DNA from: Pseudomonadota bacterium
GTDB taxonomy: Bacteria; Pseudomonadota; Alphaproteobacteria; Sneathiellales; Sneathiellaceae
Direction of reading: 5' to 3'
Length of the DNA: 64,000 nt
Assembly (NCBI GenBank): GCA_024743055.1
Contig: JANSXH010000003.1
Location: 1 to 64,000 of the forward strand
Part shown: piece by piece, positions 1 through 9,307 of the stretch
How positions within the stretch are numbered: the first letter of the stretch is position 1
Layout of the letters: each line of letters starts with the position of its first letter
The notes under the pieces: model-generated
What the model was told of the DNA's origin: nothing
Database searches by the model: none
Seen by the model: only the letters and a program-made list of their open reading frames with translations
Program-made: the position numbers and the translations under genes

Positions 1-62
1 CTGAAAAATAGATACAAATTTCAAACACTATCTATCTATGAAAAATGCCAAATGAAGAGGAA

Positions 63-138
63 TGGTGCCGCTGGGGTGACTTGAACACCCGACCTATGCA
101 TTACGAATGCAGTGCTCTACCAGCTGAGCTACAGCGGC
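63..138 (-). tRNA. tRNA-Thr (CGT anticodon)
   Basis: A full cloverleaf reads on the minus strand. The acceptor stem is GCCGCTG/CAGCGGC, the D-arm GCTC/GAGC, and the T-arm GGGTG/CACCC with a TTCAAGT loop. The anticodon loop TTCGTAA gives CGT, so the tRNA decodes ACG threonine codons. The discriminator base is A and the CCA end is encoded in the DNA (63-65 in complement). The outermost anticodon-stem pair is a C-T mismatch. A truncated copy of its 5' half lies 94 bases upstream of it on the same strand. Confidence 0.95.
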
Positions 139-232
139 CCAAATTCATATCGACCTTTTTATAGCCTTATTAGGGACTTTGGGTGGATCGTAACCCTTTA
201 TTCTTCAACCACTATCCGAAATCGACCTTATA

Positions 233-271
233 ATTACGAATGCGGTGCTCTACCAGCTGAGCTACAGCGGC
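233..271 (-). pseudogene. 5'-half fragment of tRNA-Thr
   Basis: These 39 bases repeat the first 39 bases of the intact tRNA-Thr with one substitution (T to C in the anticodon stem). They run from the acceptor stem to just past the anticodon loop. The similarity then stops, and no matching 3' acceptor strand follows. A T-arm-like GGGTTACGATCCACCC lies further downstream at 181-196, but it has an extra base and cannot complete the cloverleaf. I read it as a decayed tandem duplicate. Confidence 0.75.
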
Positions 272-357
272 ACATCAGAGATTTCGGCAACATATAATCG
301 CTCATGATATCAAGAGCAAGTCTTTCGTTTCGCGGCCGCGCGCATTCATATAGCTGC

Positions 358-1716
358 CTAGTCCGCCTGAACTGCCTTGATTTCTTCAACTACCTCCACA
401 TCGATAGATTCCAGACTCTGGGTTCCCCGGTCCGGAGCTTTCCAGGAAAAGCTGTCAAAACTATCGCAGGAGGGGCAGTGAACACTCCATTTATCTTGCT
501 GGCGGCCACAGTTATTGCAGATCCACAAGGGATCTTGTGGCGCATTGGCACTCTTAAGAATCCATTCTCGGGCCGCTATGGCATCCGCATTAGCCTTTTC
601 TTCCAACGACGCCAGCATGTGATAGATGCTGGCGGGAGGGGTCTCTCCTCCGGCTTTCATTAGATGTTCCCTCGCGGCACCCCAATCACTGGACGCGAGG
701 GCAGCTTTTGCCAACATTAGATGGGTTTCAACATGATCCTTGTTATGAGGCGCCACAGTATCCTGAGCCCGACGGAACCAGTCCGGTGGTTGCTCCCCAC
801 TATTGGTCAGACGAATGGCTTCTGCGAGATCGCGATGAGGTGCATGTTTCCAGGTATCTATTACGAGTTTCTGAAGCTTGCGTGGCGATTCGAGCTTCGA
901 TGTAAGCCTTACAGCCAGAACTGCCGCGGGCACAAAGCTTCGATCGAGGTCATGTGATGCGAGGGCTAAAGACAAGCCTTCTTCCTCATTGCCATGCTCG
1001 AGTGCGACGAGAGCGCGCTCATAGGAAATCACAGCTTTGGCCCGACGCACAGCCTCTCCTTTAGCCGCTTTTCCGCGCGCTAATCGACCAAGTGCACTAT
1101 CCGCTTTGTCCCAGTCCCGTGCCTTCAGCGCCAGTTCATAAAGCTCTTTTAGAACCCAGTCTGTTCCTGGGCGCAAAGCATCTGCCCGTTCAGCCAGAGC
1201 CCGTGCCTGACCGATGTCACCCTCCTTGCGAGCTCGTTGAATCAAACCCCGCAAACCAAGAAACTCTGTATCTTCACGTTTGATCATACGGTCGTAGTAA
1301 ATCTGAGCCGCTCTATCATCATCATTCAACTCAGCCGCTTGGGCGGCAAGCAACAAAGTCATGGGCTCACCGGAGAGATGCTTTTCCGCAGCTACCGCCT
1401 GACGGCGCGCTTCTACAGGATCGCCGGCAGCTATTGCGACCATGCCACTGGAAATTGCTTCCAACCCCTTTTCACGCCGACGGGCAGAGAACAAGGCCCC
1501 AATTCTTCCAGGACCGCGCTTCAACCAAAGCCAAAACCGATAAAGAAAGGCCACAAGAACCGCAAAAACCAAGGCGAGTGCCGCGACAACAACAATTGAG
1601 GTCTGAATTTGATAGCCGGCCCATGTGAGATTAACGGTGCCTGGGTAATCCGCAAGCCAAACGGCCCCGAAGGCCAGCAGGGCAAGAAGGACGAAGAGGA
1701 AAATGGCGCGTGTCAT
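358..1716 (-). CDS. hemY: HemY-like TPR membrane protein
   Basis: HemY N-terminal family protein of 452 residues. It is linked to heme biosynthesis by gene order, but its biochemical role is unsettled. Two hydrophobic helices (about residues 4-24 and 41-63) form the usual hairpin anchor. A long alpha-helical TPR-like region (about 75-385) follows, and the C-terminus carries a CxxC...CxxC zinc-ribbon-like knuckle (about 399-420, from CNNCGRQ to HCPSCDSF). It is the last gene of the hemC, hemD-mitofilin, hemY run, with 10 bases between it and the gene before. The order and topology make the assignment firm; the zinc binding is inferred from the cysteine spacing. Confidence 0.9.
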   Translation of the reverse strand: MTRAIFLFVLLALLAFGAVWLADYPGTVNLTWAGYQIQTSIVVVAALALVFAVLVAFLYRFWLWLKRGPGRIGALFSARRREKGLEAISSGMVAIAAGDPVEARRQAVAAEKHLSGEPMTLLLAAQAAELNDDDRAAQIYYDRMIKREDTEFLGLRGLIQRARKEGDIGQARALAERADALRPGTDWVLKELYELALKARDWDKADSALGRLARGKAAKGEAVRRAKAVISYERALVALEHGNEEEGLSLALASHDLDRSFVPAAVLAVRLTSKLESPRKLQKLVIDTWKHAPHRDLAEAIRLTNSGEQPPDWFRRAQDTVAPHNKDHVETHLMLAKAALASSDWGAAREHLMKAGGETPPASIYHMLASLEEKANADAIAAREWILKSANAPQDPLWICNNCGRQQDKWSVHCPSCDSFDSFSWKAPDRGTQSLESIDVEVVEEIKAVQAD

Positions 1717-1726
1717 GTCCGATCCT

Positions 1727-3847
1727 CTAATTTGACGTCGTCGGAGTTACAGCGGACTGGGTTGCGCTGGCAAGTAATCCGGCAATGGCCTGATCGACAG
1801 CAAGCCGGGATTCAGCTTTTGTCAGCCAGTCCTTGGCAATGTCAGCCGAAGCCCCAGTTAATTTCTTAACTTCGGCAATGGCCTTGTCCAGGTCATTTGA
1901 GGCTAGATCCTGCTCAGCACGAGCGATAACGGCATCCACATCGTCTCCCTCCACATCATCAACTCGGCGAATTTTTACAGCTGATGCGATGCGGTGCAAT
2001 GTCTGCCCATACCAAGTTTCATCAGAGGGCAAACGTGCTGACTGACTAATGTCGGGTGCCAGTTTTGAAAATTCCTGACGCAAAGTCCTAAGAGTCTCCG
2101 CACCTGTTGGGGCCAGCCCTTTCAAAGTTGCGAGATCTTTGGCATAGCTGTCATCGGCTACAGCGGCAACCTGTGCGACACCATTTTCGAACGGTTCATC
2201 AGAACGGGATTCTCTTTGTAGCTGGCCAATGGCCAGGAGCAGGAGAGTTCTGCGATTTTCGGCCTTTGCTTCAGCTTCGTTGTTTGCTTCGGCTTTCAAA
2301 GTGGCCTCAATGGACGATAACAAAGTCGCTTGAGATTTGGCTGTCTCTTTCTCCGCTGCAAGGTCACTCTGGACACCGGTAAGACGTGTTTTTAAATCCA
2401 GCAGCTCATTTTTTAGATCAAGAATTTCAGACTGCATTTCCGGGCTTGGTTCGACCGTCTGCGGTCCAGCGTTCTTGAGACCTCCAAGTGACGCCTCTTG
2501 TTGCTCTAACTTTTCAGTCAGCGACGCAATTTTCGTCAGCTGTTCTTCTAACTGACTTTCAACACTGCCGAATTTCTCATCCGTCTTATTACTGAGTGCA
2601 TCAACGGCTGCAGTATCAACGGCCGGTGTTGTAGAAGAAGCCGTACTAGAAGATGTCGTATCTGCGGGCTCGCGTTGTTCAAGGGAACTGATTCTATCTG
2701 ATAATTTACTCACATCAGCCTTCAGCGCCGTTTGAACGGCGTTGATTTCGCTCTGGTAATCAACTGCCTCACCTGCCGGCGCTGCGGTGGATCCAAACTG
2801 TCCCGCGATAATCGCTTTTGTCCCTTCTGGAAGATATGCTTCAACCTTTGGATAGATAAGTGGCCAGCCAGCAAGGCCTAGACAAAAGACGATAATCAAA
2901 AGCACTAGAACAAGGCCGGTTCGGGACTTAGGCGGTGTCTTTTCAGACGTTACGGCTGAAGCCGCTCGATTTTCAGATGACTTGCTTGTCTCCGGCACAG
3001 GTGATTTAGAAACGGTGCTATCCTTTCCCTTTTCAGCCTTGTTGGCCTGATCCCCTGATTTACCCGTTTTTTTATCAGACACGTTCTGCTCCCCTGACTG
3101 ATCGTTCGTTCCTGTAGTTTCCGCTTTTAATGCCATACTGTCCAGCAGTGCTAACAAGTTTTCCTGCTTTGGTGCATCAGCAATCTTCACTTCTGACCAT
3201 GGTAGGCCTGCAATTTTGGCAGCTACTGCCTCGCTTAAACAAGCCGCCAGTAGCGACTTTAAGGAGTTTGACAGCTTGGCTTTTTGAGCGTTCTCAACAA
3301 AAATCGCTGCCGTACGCGGCGAATAGAACAACGCAAGGTCAACATCACCATCTATTAGTTGTTTGATCACCGTTTCTGGAATTTCCGTTGCCGCTTTGGC
3401 CTCATAGAGGACGGCTCTTTCGCAATCAAATCCGGCGGTCTTCATCAATCCGGACAAATCTCCCGCAACTTCAGTACCGGCAACATGGATGAGCCGGCCT
3501 TTGCCAGGCTCACATTCGGCAATGACCATGTTGGCAAGAGAAGGAACGTCCCCATCCGCACTGATGACATCAGCAAAGCCTTCATCTCTTACAGCATCCG
3601 CAGTCGCGCTACCCACTGCATATACTTTGACATCCCGAAAGGCGGTCGCCCGACCCAGTGCCCGTGCCCCGTTAGCACTTGTCACCAGCAATGCCTGGAC
3701 GGCACCCACATCTACCTGTGTTCCTGGCAAGTTCGTAATCGTCATCATCGGGGCCAGTACGGATTCGTGGCCCTTTTGCTTCAGTATTTCAGCTAGTCTA
3801 GAGGCGTCAGGTTCAGGACGAGTAATGAGAATTTTCATGGTATCCAC
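1727..3847 (-). CDS. hemD: Uroporphyrinogen-III synthase fused to mitofilin-like protein
   Basis: A single uninterrupted frame of 706 residues. Residues 1 to about 245 are a HemD domain (start KILITRPEPDASRLAE), which cyclises hydroxymethylbilane to uroporphyrinogen III. A charged, low-complexity linker rich in K, S, D and E spans about 245-310. A transmembrane helix follows (about 312-332, TGLVLVLLIIVFCLGLAGW). Next come a long coiled coil with many Q/E/K heptads (about 365-530) and a C-terminal region typical of alphaproteobacterial mitofilin/Mic60 proteins (about 590-706). The start is GTG at 3847, one base after the hemC stop; an ATG at 3838 (MKILITRPEP) is equally possible. Mitofilin homologues commonly lie next to hemD in alphaproteobacteria. 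Here the two are one protein. Confidence 0.88.
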   Translation of the reverse strand: MDTMKILITRPEPDASRLAEILKQKGHESVLAPMMTITNLPGTQVDVGAVQALLVTSANGARALGRATAFRDVKVYAVGSATADAVRDEGFADVISADGDVPSLANMVIAECEPGKGRLIHVAGTEVAGDLSGLMKTAGFDCERAVLYEAKAATEIPETVIKQLIDGDVDLALFYSPRTAAIFVENAQKAKLSNSLKSLLAACLSEAVAAKIAGLPWSEVKIADAPKQENLLALLDSMALKAETTGTNDQSGEQNVSDKKTGKSGDQANKAEKGKDSTVSKSPVPETSKSSENRAASAVTSEKTPPKSRTGLVLVLLIIVFCLGLAGWPLIYPKVEAYLPEGTKAIIAGQFGSTAAPAGEAVDYQSEINAVQTALKADVSKLSDRISSLEQREPADTTSSSTASSTTPAVDTAAVDALSNKTDEKFGSVESQLEEQLTKIASLTEKLEQQEASLGGLKNAGPQTVEPSPEMQSEILDLKNELLDLKTRLTGVQSDLAAEKETAKSQATLLSSIEATLKAEANNEAEAKAENRRTLLLLAIGQLQRESRSDEPFENGVAQVAAVADDSYAKDLATLKGLAPTGAETLRTLRQEFSKLAPDISQSARLPSDETWYGQTLHRIASAVKIRRVDDVEGDDVDAVIARAEQDLASNDLDKAIAEVKKLTGASADIAKDWLTKAESRLAVDQAIAGLLASATQSAVTPTTSN

Positions 3848-3848
3848 G

Positions 3849-4790
3849 TTACATCTGAAAGGACAGGATATCTTCTCCTGCCTGCTCCCGCAATTCCTCG
3901 CCGATACGTTTACCGAGCTCTTCAGGAGTGTTTATCGACCCCTTTCCACTACCATTCAAGCGAATGCGCCCGTCAGGACTGAGAAGGCTGGCCCTAAAGC
4001 TAAGATGTGTTTCTTCAAGAAGTTCAGCATATCCGGCAATCGGGGTACGACAGGATCCGTCAAGAATAGCGAGCATGGCCCTTTCGCATCGAACTTGAGC
4101 GGAGGTCACCGAATCATTGATCGGATCCAGCAAAGCCTGAACCTCCTTATCCGCCTCCCGACGCTCAATGCCGATGGCCCCTTGTGCCACTGCCGGCAAC
4201 ATATCTTCTGGTTCCAGCAATTGAGTAATGACATCTTCTTTTCCGAGCCGCTTAAGCCCTGCATAGGCAAGCAAGGTAGCGTCGGCCTCCCCCTCAGCAA
4301 GCTTTCTAAGTCGTGTATCGACAAGGCCCCTGAATATTCCGACTTTCAAGTCGGGGCGGCGGTTCAGAATCTGAGCCTGCCTCCGCAAACTAGAAGTTCC
4401 AACGAGGGCGCCTGGTGGCAGTTCTGATAAGCCGGCACCGCTCGCAGAAATCAAAGCATCGCGAGCATCCTCGCGGGGAAGAAAACAATCAATGACCAAA
4501 CCATCAGGGAGTGTTGTTTCCATATCTTTCATGGAATGGACGGCAAAGTCGATACTACCATCCATCAAGGCTTCTTCAATTTCCTTTACAAAAAGGCCCT
4601 TGCCACCTGCCTCGCTGAGCGCTCGGTCCGTAATGCGATCACCCGTGGTCTTGATCGTGACAATTTCGAGGTCTTCGGAGGTCAAGGCACCCGTATGTGC
4701 AGCAATCAAACGTTGACGGGTTTCCTCTGCCTGCGCCAAAGCCAAAGGGCTGCCCCGTGTTCCAATCCTGTATTTTTTAGCAATCGCCAT
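3849..4790 (-). CDS. hemC: Hydroxymethylbilane synthase (porphobilinogen deaminase)
   Basis: HemC joins four porphobilinogens into hydroxymethylbilane in the cytoplasm, giving HemD its substrate. The 313-residue length fits the family. The N-terminus has the family opening RIGTRGSPLALAQAEE. The HSMKDM element is present, as is the cofactor loop DGSCRTPIAGYA, whose Cys247 should carry the dipyrromethane cofactor. It heads the minus-strand operon and is divergent from tsaD across 81 bases, so both promoters must lie in that gap or just inside the genes. Confidence 0.97.
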   Translation of the reverse strand: MAIAKKYRIGTRGSPLALAQAEETRQRLIAAHTGALTSEDLEIVTIKTTGDRITDRALSEAGGKGLFVKEIEEALMDGSIDFAVHSMKDMETTLPDGLVIDCFLPREDARDALISASGAGLSELPPGALVGTSSLRRQAQILNRRPDLKVGIFRGLVDTRLRKLAEGEADATLLAYAGLKRLGKEDVITQLLEPEDMLPAVAQGAIGIERREADKEVQALLDPINDSVTSAQVRCERAMLAILDGSCRTPIAGYAELLEETHLSFRASLLSPDGRIRLNGSGKGSINTPEELGKRIGEELREQAGEDILSFQM

Positions 4791-4871
4791 ATTGCGGGAT
4801 GTTCCGTCAAATGTTAGGTCCTAAGTTCATACTCCTTTAGGCAATTTGCACCGGTTTGTCATAGAAAACAA

Positions 4872-5942
4872 ATGCCAATGAAACAATTAACTGTCCTCGG
4901 GCTGGAGAGTAGCTGTGACGAGACGGCTGCAGCCGTCGTTACCTCCGATCGGGAGATCCTTTCCAATATCGTGCTTTCCCAAACAGAAGAGCATGCGCCG
5001 TTCGGCGGTGTCGTCCCGGAAATTGCTGCCAGGGCTCATGTGACGCAGATGGATCGCTTGGTCGATAAAGCCATGAAGGAAGCACGGATCAGCTATGGCG
5101 ATCTCTCTGCAGTGGCGGCTACCGCTGGACCAGGGCTCATAGGCGGGGTACTTGTTGGATTGATGACAGCTAAGGCCATTGCAGCTGTCTGCGATATTCC
5201 CTTGATCGGGGTCAATCATTTGGAAGGCCATGCCCTAACCGTCAGGCTGACAGAGAAAACAGCATTTCCTTATCTCCTGCTATTGGTCTCTGGCGGGCAT
5301 TCGCAGTTATTGATTGTAGAAGGTGTTGGAAAGTATAAGCGGCTCGGCACGACCATAGATGATGCGGTCGGTGAGGCATTCGACAAAACTGCAAAGATGC
5401 TTGGTTTGGGTTTCCCCGGGGGGCCTGCAGTTGAAAAAGCAGCGGCTAACGGAGATGCAACGCGATTTTCTCTGCCTCGCCCCATGAAAGGCCGGGAGGG
5501 TTGCGATTTCTCTTTCTCCGGCTTGAAAACAGCGGTTCGACAGACTTGCGAAAAACTGGGCCCAGAGGTCGATAAGCAGGATATTGCTGATCTCGCGGCC
5601 AGTTTCCAAAAAGCGGCTGTCGAAAGCCTCATGGATCGAGTTGGCAATGCCCTGGACGAATTCAAAGACCTCTTTCCAGAGGGTGAAAGCCTGGTTGTTG
5701 CTGGAGGTGTCGCAGCAAACCAGTTTTTGCGAAAGCAGCTTGAAGCGCTGTCATCCAGCAGAAAAATAAACCTCGTTGTCCCGCCCCCGAAACTCTGTAC
5801 AGACAATGGTGCCATGATCGCCTGGGCCGGACTTGAACGTTTACAGCTCGGTCAGACCGATCCACTAGATCTGGCAGCAAGGGCGCGATGGCCCCTGGAT
5901 GCGGAAGCTAAACCGGCCCCCTATGCGGGATACAAAGCGTAA
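4872..5942 (+). CDS. tsaD: tRNA N6-threonylcarbamoyladenosine transferase subunit
   Basis: TsaD (formerly Gcp/YgjD) transfers threonylcarbamoyl to A37 of ANN-decoding tRNAs together with TsaB and TsaE. The 356-residue protein opens with [15 protein letters not shown] and has the metal-binding NHLEGH motif (His about 115 and 119). Ligand loops [17 protein letters not shown] and FPGGP follow. A late [11 protein letters not shown] and [12 protein letters not shown] complete the ASKHA fold. Two in-frame ATGs lie 6 bases apart (4872, 4878) and no strong ribosome site decides between them. It is the first gene of a plus-strand run with rpiA. Confidence 0.97.
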   Translation: MPMKQLTVLGLESSCDETAAAVVTSDREILSNIVLSQTEEHAPFGGVVPEIAARAHVTQMDRLVDKAMKEARISYGDLSAVAATAGPGLIGGVLVGLMTAKAIAAVCDIPLIGVNHLEGHALTVRLTEKTAFPYLLLLVSGGHSQLLIVEGVGKYKRLGTTIDDAVGEAFDKTAKMLGLGFPGGPAVEKAAANGDATRFSLPRPMKGREGCDFSFSGLKTAVRQTCEKLGPEVDKQDIADLAASFQKAAVESLMDRVGNALDEFKDLFPEGESLVVAGGVAANQFLRKQLEALSSSRKINLVVPPPKLCTDNGAMIAWAGLERLQLGQTDPLDLAARARWPLDAEAKPAPYAGYKA

Positions 5943-5965
5943 AGCATGAAAGCAGGATCAAACTA

Positions 5966-6643
5966 ATGACGGAAGACGAACAAAAACAAGCCGCCGCTGA
6001 AAAATCTGTCAGCTATATAGAAGATGGAATGGTTGTTGGACTGGGAACGGGTTCTTGTGCCGCAAAGATGGTCGACCTTGTCGGTGCAAGAGTGAAAGAC
6101 GGGCTGAAAATGACGGCTGTACCAACCTCCGAAGCAACTGCTCAGCAGGCTCAAAGCCTTGGAATCGAGGTTGTTGGTTTTGACCGGGTCAGCTCCCTAG
6201 ATCTCACCATAGACGGGACCGATGAAGTAGATCCACAAAGGCGGCTGATTAAGGGTGGCGGTGGCGCTCATTTGAGAGAAAAGATAGTTGCATCTTTATC
6301 AGACCGCATGATCGTTATCGCGGAGGCAAAGAAAAAAGTGACTCAGCTCGGGGCCTTCAAGCTGCCTGTAGAGGTCATCCGCTTTGCTGCACCGGCGCTT
6401 CTGTCCCGGCTCGAAGGTCTCGGGTGCGAAGCCCATTTAAGATCAGGATCCGATAACGAGCTTTTTGTCACCGACGAAGGCAATTACGTCATTGATTGCG
6501 ATTTTAAAGTTATCGCCAATCCGGAGCAGTTGGCCCTGGATCTTAGCACTCTGCCTGGCGTTGTTGAGCATGGTCTTTTCATCGGTTATGCAGATGTCGT
6601 TCTGATCGGAACAGATGCCGGTGTGGAGATTCTGGGTAGCTGA
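5966..6643 (+). CDS. rpiA: Ribose-5-phosphate isomerase A
   Basis: RpiA interconverts ribose 5-phosphate and ribulose 5-phosphate in the pentose phosphate pathway. The 225-residue length is normal. The phosphate loop GLGTGSCAAKM is near residue 25. The catalytic core is present as DGTDEVDPQ followed by LIKGGGGAHLREKI, containing the family's active-site Asp, Lys and Glu. The start follows a CAGGAT ribosome site. Rpe, the partner epimerase, is encoded at 21.7 kb in the same window. Confidence 0.96.
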   Translation: MTEDEQKQAAAEKSVSYIEDGMVVGLGTGSCAAKMVDLVGARVKDGLKMTAVPTSEATAQQAQSLGIEVVGFDRVSSLDLTIDGTDEVDPQRRLIKGGGGAHLREKIVASLSDRMIVIAEAKKKVTQLGAFKLPVEVIRFAAPALLSRLEGLGCEAHLRSGSDNELFVTDEGNYVIDCDFKVIANPEQLALDLSTLPGVVEHGLFIGYADVVLIGTDAGVEILGS

Positions 6644-6696
6644 AAAATTGAGATAATACGTCAAGCAAAAACTGAATTATGAGAAAGGGTCCTGAC

Positions 6697-7650
6697 ATGA
6701 AGATTGGATTTATCGGGCTTGGCAATGTTGGGGGTAAGCTTGCTGCAAGCGCATTGCGAAACGGATTTGATCTTACCGTCCGAGATCTAGACAAAACAGC
6801 AGCCCAGTCTTTGCTCGATAATGGCGCTCACTGGGCGGAAAGTCCTCGTGAAATGGCAGAGGCCGTAGACGTCATCATTACCTGCCTGCCCAGCCCAGCT
6901 GCCAGTGCTGCAGTCATGGAAGCTGAAGACGGGATCCTTGCCGGAATATCGGCTGGAAAGATCTGGGCTGAGATGAGTACGACTGACGAATCGGAAGTCA
7001 AACGCCTCGGCGAGAAGGTCCGAAACACCGGCGCGGAGGCTGTTGATTGCCCGGTTTCCGGAGGCTGCCATCGGGCGGCTACTGGCAATATCTCGATTTT
7101 CGCCGGATGTGAACGGAGCACGTTCGAAACCCTGTTGCCGTTATTGACATGTCTGGGCCGACGGGTCTTGCATACCGGTCCTTTGGGATCAGCGTCGGTA
7201 CTCAAAGTGGTAACCAACTATCTTGCCACGGTCCATTTGGTTGCTCTTGGTGAGGCGCTGACGACATCGAAAAAGGCGGGTATGGATCTCGCCACGGCTT
7301 ATGAAGCCATTCGTATTTCCTCTGGCAATTCCTTTGTTCATGAGACTGAAAGCCAGGTAATCCTCAATGGCAGCCGGGATATCAATTTTACCATGGATTT
7401 GGTGATCAAGGATGTCGGGCTGTTTCAATCCATTGCTGATCGTCACAAGGTCCCTCTCGAAATATCTCCACTTGTCCTTGATATCTTCAAGGATGGGCAA
7501 GATCGCTATGGCCCAAGGGAATGGTCACCGAATATTGTTGCCCGTCTGGAAGAAGCCTGCGAAACCAAGCTGCTAGCGGATGGATTCCCGGCAGAAATGG
7601 TCGATGATGAACCGGAAGAAGCAGGATATGAGGTCACAGTCCGCGGATAA
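6697..7650 (+). CDS. 3-hydroxyisobutyrate dehydrogenase-family oxidoreductase
   Basis: NAD(P)-dependent beta-hydroxyacid dehydrogenase family. The N-terminus is a Rossmann fold (KIGFIGLGNVGGKLA). The substrate-binding DCPVSGGCHRAATG is in the middle, and the catalytic lysine is Lys170 in LKVVTNYLATVHLVALGEAL. I chose ATG 6697 because an AAAGGG site precedes it and the Rossmann strand begins at once; an upstream ATG at 6679 adds six residues. The C-terminus has an acidic tail beyond the usual fold. The substrate cannot be told: 3-hydroxyisobutyrate, tartronate semialdehyde or sulfolactaldehyde-type substrates are all known in the family. Confidence 0.85.
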   Translation: MKIGFIGLGNVGGKLAASALRNGFDLTVRDLDKTAAQSLLDNGAHWAESPREMAEAVDVIITCLPSPAASAAVMEAEDGILAGISAGKIWAEMSTTDESEVKRLGEKVRNTGAEAVDCPVSGGCHRAATGNISIFAGCERSTFETLLPLLTCLGRRVLHTGPLGSASVLKVVTNYLATVHLVALGEALTTSKKAGMDLATAYEAIRISSGNSFVHETESQVILNGSRDINFTMDLVIKDVGLFQSIADRHKVPLEISPLVLDIFKDGQDRYGPREWSPNIVARLEEACETKLLADGFPAEMVDDEPEEAGYEVTVRG

Positions 7651-7766
7651 CAGCTCATACCCTGTCGTTGCTTTGTCCTTGTCGGGAGCGCCCGTGAGCA
7701 CTAGGGTTTTACTCCTATGGGAGAAAATAACAGGGAACAAACAACAATCAACAAGCAGCTAGCTCC

Positions 7767-8408
7767 GTGAACTACGGTCGGCTGTTTCTGTTGCTTGTTT
7801 TGTACGGGCTGTTGCTTGGCGGTGGATGGTCGGCAGGAAAATGGCTGCCAGAGATTCTGGGTCTCGGACCCGGATCTCTCTCGGGCCCAGCCGCTCAAAT
7901 GATGATCCTGACCACTGCCGGAATCTTTGTCGTCGTCACTGCAATCCCCTTCGTGCCCGGTGCCGAGATCGGTCTCGGCCTGATTATGCTGTTAGGCAAA
8001 GAAGTCCTGGCTCTAGTCTATGGCTCGATGGTGCTGGCTTTGCTGATCTCCTATCTTGTCGGACGCTTTATTCCAGCCCGAAAGACAGCCGCCGCCTTTC
8101 GGTTTTTCGGTCTTACCCGGGCTGCGGATCTGGCGCTGCAAATGGCACCCCTAAAACCGAAAGAGCGGCTTGCCTACCTCACCGAAAAGGCGCCACGCCG
8201 ACTGCTACCGATTTTACTTAAATACCGCTTTCTTGCCCTGTTCGTGATCCTCAATGTTCCCGGTAACGGCCTCATCGGCGGCGGTGGTGGTATCGCCTTC
8301 ATCGCCGGCCTCAGCGGTATCTTCCCGTTCCCAGCCTACCTGATCACCATCCTCCTCGCCGTGGCACCACTGCCGCTGTTTATCTTAATCACAGGTTCAG
8401 CTTTTTGA
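7767..8408 (+). CDS. VTT/DedA-like integral membrane protein
   Basis: A 213-residue hydrophobic protein with about five to six membrane segments. Near the C-terminal third is the glycine-rich stretch NVPGNGLIGGGGGIAFIAG, followed by a proline-broken helix, which resembles the re-entrant region of the VTT (SNARE-associated/DedA/TVP38) superfamily. The start is GTG at 7767; no other start fits. The function is not known. The VTT link is a resemblance, not a firm call. A possible terminator lies 126 bases downstream. Confidence 0.6.
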   Translation: MNYGRLFLLLVLYGLLLGGGWSAGKWLPEILGLGPGSLSGPAAQMMILTTAGIFVVVTAIPFVPGAEIGLGLIMLLGKEVLALVYGSMVLALLISYLVGRFIPARKTAAAFRFFGLTRAADLALQMAPLKPKERLAYLTEKAPRRLLPILLKYRFLALFVILNVPGNGLIGGGGGIAFIAGLSGIFPFPAYLITILLAVAPLPLFILITGSAF

Positions 8409-8533
8409 ATGGCCGAGGCGCCTATTCTGTACTCTAGAAATGTCTTGTCATCCAGCCAACTATTGCATGCATCCCCTTGCAAGAGGCATCAAAAGCCTGA
8501 AACAGATCAGCTTCAAATAGCGACATGAAGCGA

Positions 8534-8576
8534 AACAGTCTGCTCACATGACTATTTGGTATTCTGACTGTTTTTT
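8534..8576 (+). terminator. Possible terminator after the VTT-like gene
   Basis: AACAGTC and GACTGTT can pair across a 23-base loop, and the right arm runs into six T. The loop is long, so this is a weak candidate. It would end plus-strand transcription before the oppositely oriented unknown genes. Confidence 0.35.
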
Positions 8577-8592
8577 ACTTTTGATGTTCTAA

Positions 8593-8799
8593 TTAGCTTT
8601 GGGTTTCAGGGTCTTTTTTGCTGACTACAAATCTCTCTGAAAGTGTTTTGCAGATATATCCCGTTACATAATCAGGATGTGTTTCTAGACTGATGTCCTT
8701 GTTTTCTACCAAGTCGTTTAGAGATTTCTCAATAACATTACAGAGTGTCGAATTTTTTATGATCTTCGTAAATAGTAGACATTTCGACCTAATCCTCAC
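8593..8799 (-). CDS. Small hypothetical protein
   Basis: A 68-residue frame that I do not recognise. It would start with GTG 10 bases after the stop of the preceding unknown gene. It is lysine and serine rich, has no membrane segment and no signal peptide, and lies in a stretch poorer in G+C than its surroundings. No ribosome site is clear. The close spacing favours a real two-gene unit with its neighbour, but a chance frame cannot be excluded. Confidence 0.4.
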   Translation of the reverse strand: MRIRSKCLLFTKIIKNSTLCNVIEKSLNDLVENKDISLETHPDYVTGYICKTLSERFVVSKKDPETQS

Positions 8800-8809
8800 T
8801 AATTTAAAT

Positions 8810-9094
8810 TCATTCTGACAAATCTCTTAAATAGCCCTTAAGTCTATTGGCAATTTCACCTCTGCTATAAAAAGCGATCGACCCCAATTGCTCCGACTGA
8901 TGAACCGCGATCAATTCAAGGTCCGATTGAAGGTTATATATCAACTGCCTTACTCGCCCAGTTTGGTCTTCTGGCAAACCATCATTAGTAATGGAGCTAT
9001 CAGCAAATTTTTGCAGCTCTATGTAATTGGTCAATCCACTAACAACGCCTTCTAAAAGTTTTAGGAGGGAATCGATAAATTCGCTTTCTTTCAC
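8810..9094 (-). CDS. Hypothetical protein, all-helical
   Basis: A 94-residue protein of unknown function. It is predicted mostly helical from its pattern of leucines and charged residues, with no cysteines and no membrane segment. The start is GTG at 9094, with a weak AAGGG 11 bases upstream. It sits in the AT-rich patch between the VTT-like gene and the adenylate cyclase. It may be expressed with the 68-residue gene 10 bases downstream. Confidence 0.5.
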   Translation of the reverse strand: MKESEFIDSLLKLLEGVVSGLTNYIELQKFADSSITNDGLPEDQTGRVRQLIYNLQSDLELIAVHQSEQLGSIAFYSRGEIANRLKGYLRDLSE

Positions 9095-9307
9095 CGCCTA
9101 AATATCCCTTTCACCCCTTCAATGTATGACTGACTTTCGTATTTCTTTCCTAACTGAAGCATCAAGAATCTTTTATGTCATGAAACCAGAGAGGTTACTT
9201 GCCTCAGTCGTTCCTATAAAACATGTCGAGTATGGTAGCATCACCATCTACAAAAAGGTGTCTGCCAAGGTTTGAACTTGATACCGGTCATACGGGATCC
9301 ATAGCCT

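Noticed and set aside
3489..4427. Long plus-strand open frame antisense to hemC and hemD
   Set aside because: It lies wholly opposite two well supported genes, has no recognisable domain and looks like a codon-usage shadow.
5270..5815. 181-residue minus-strand open frame
   Set aside because: It is opposite tsaD and shows biased shadow composition (Ser, Pro, Arg) without family features.
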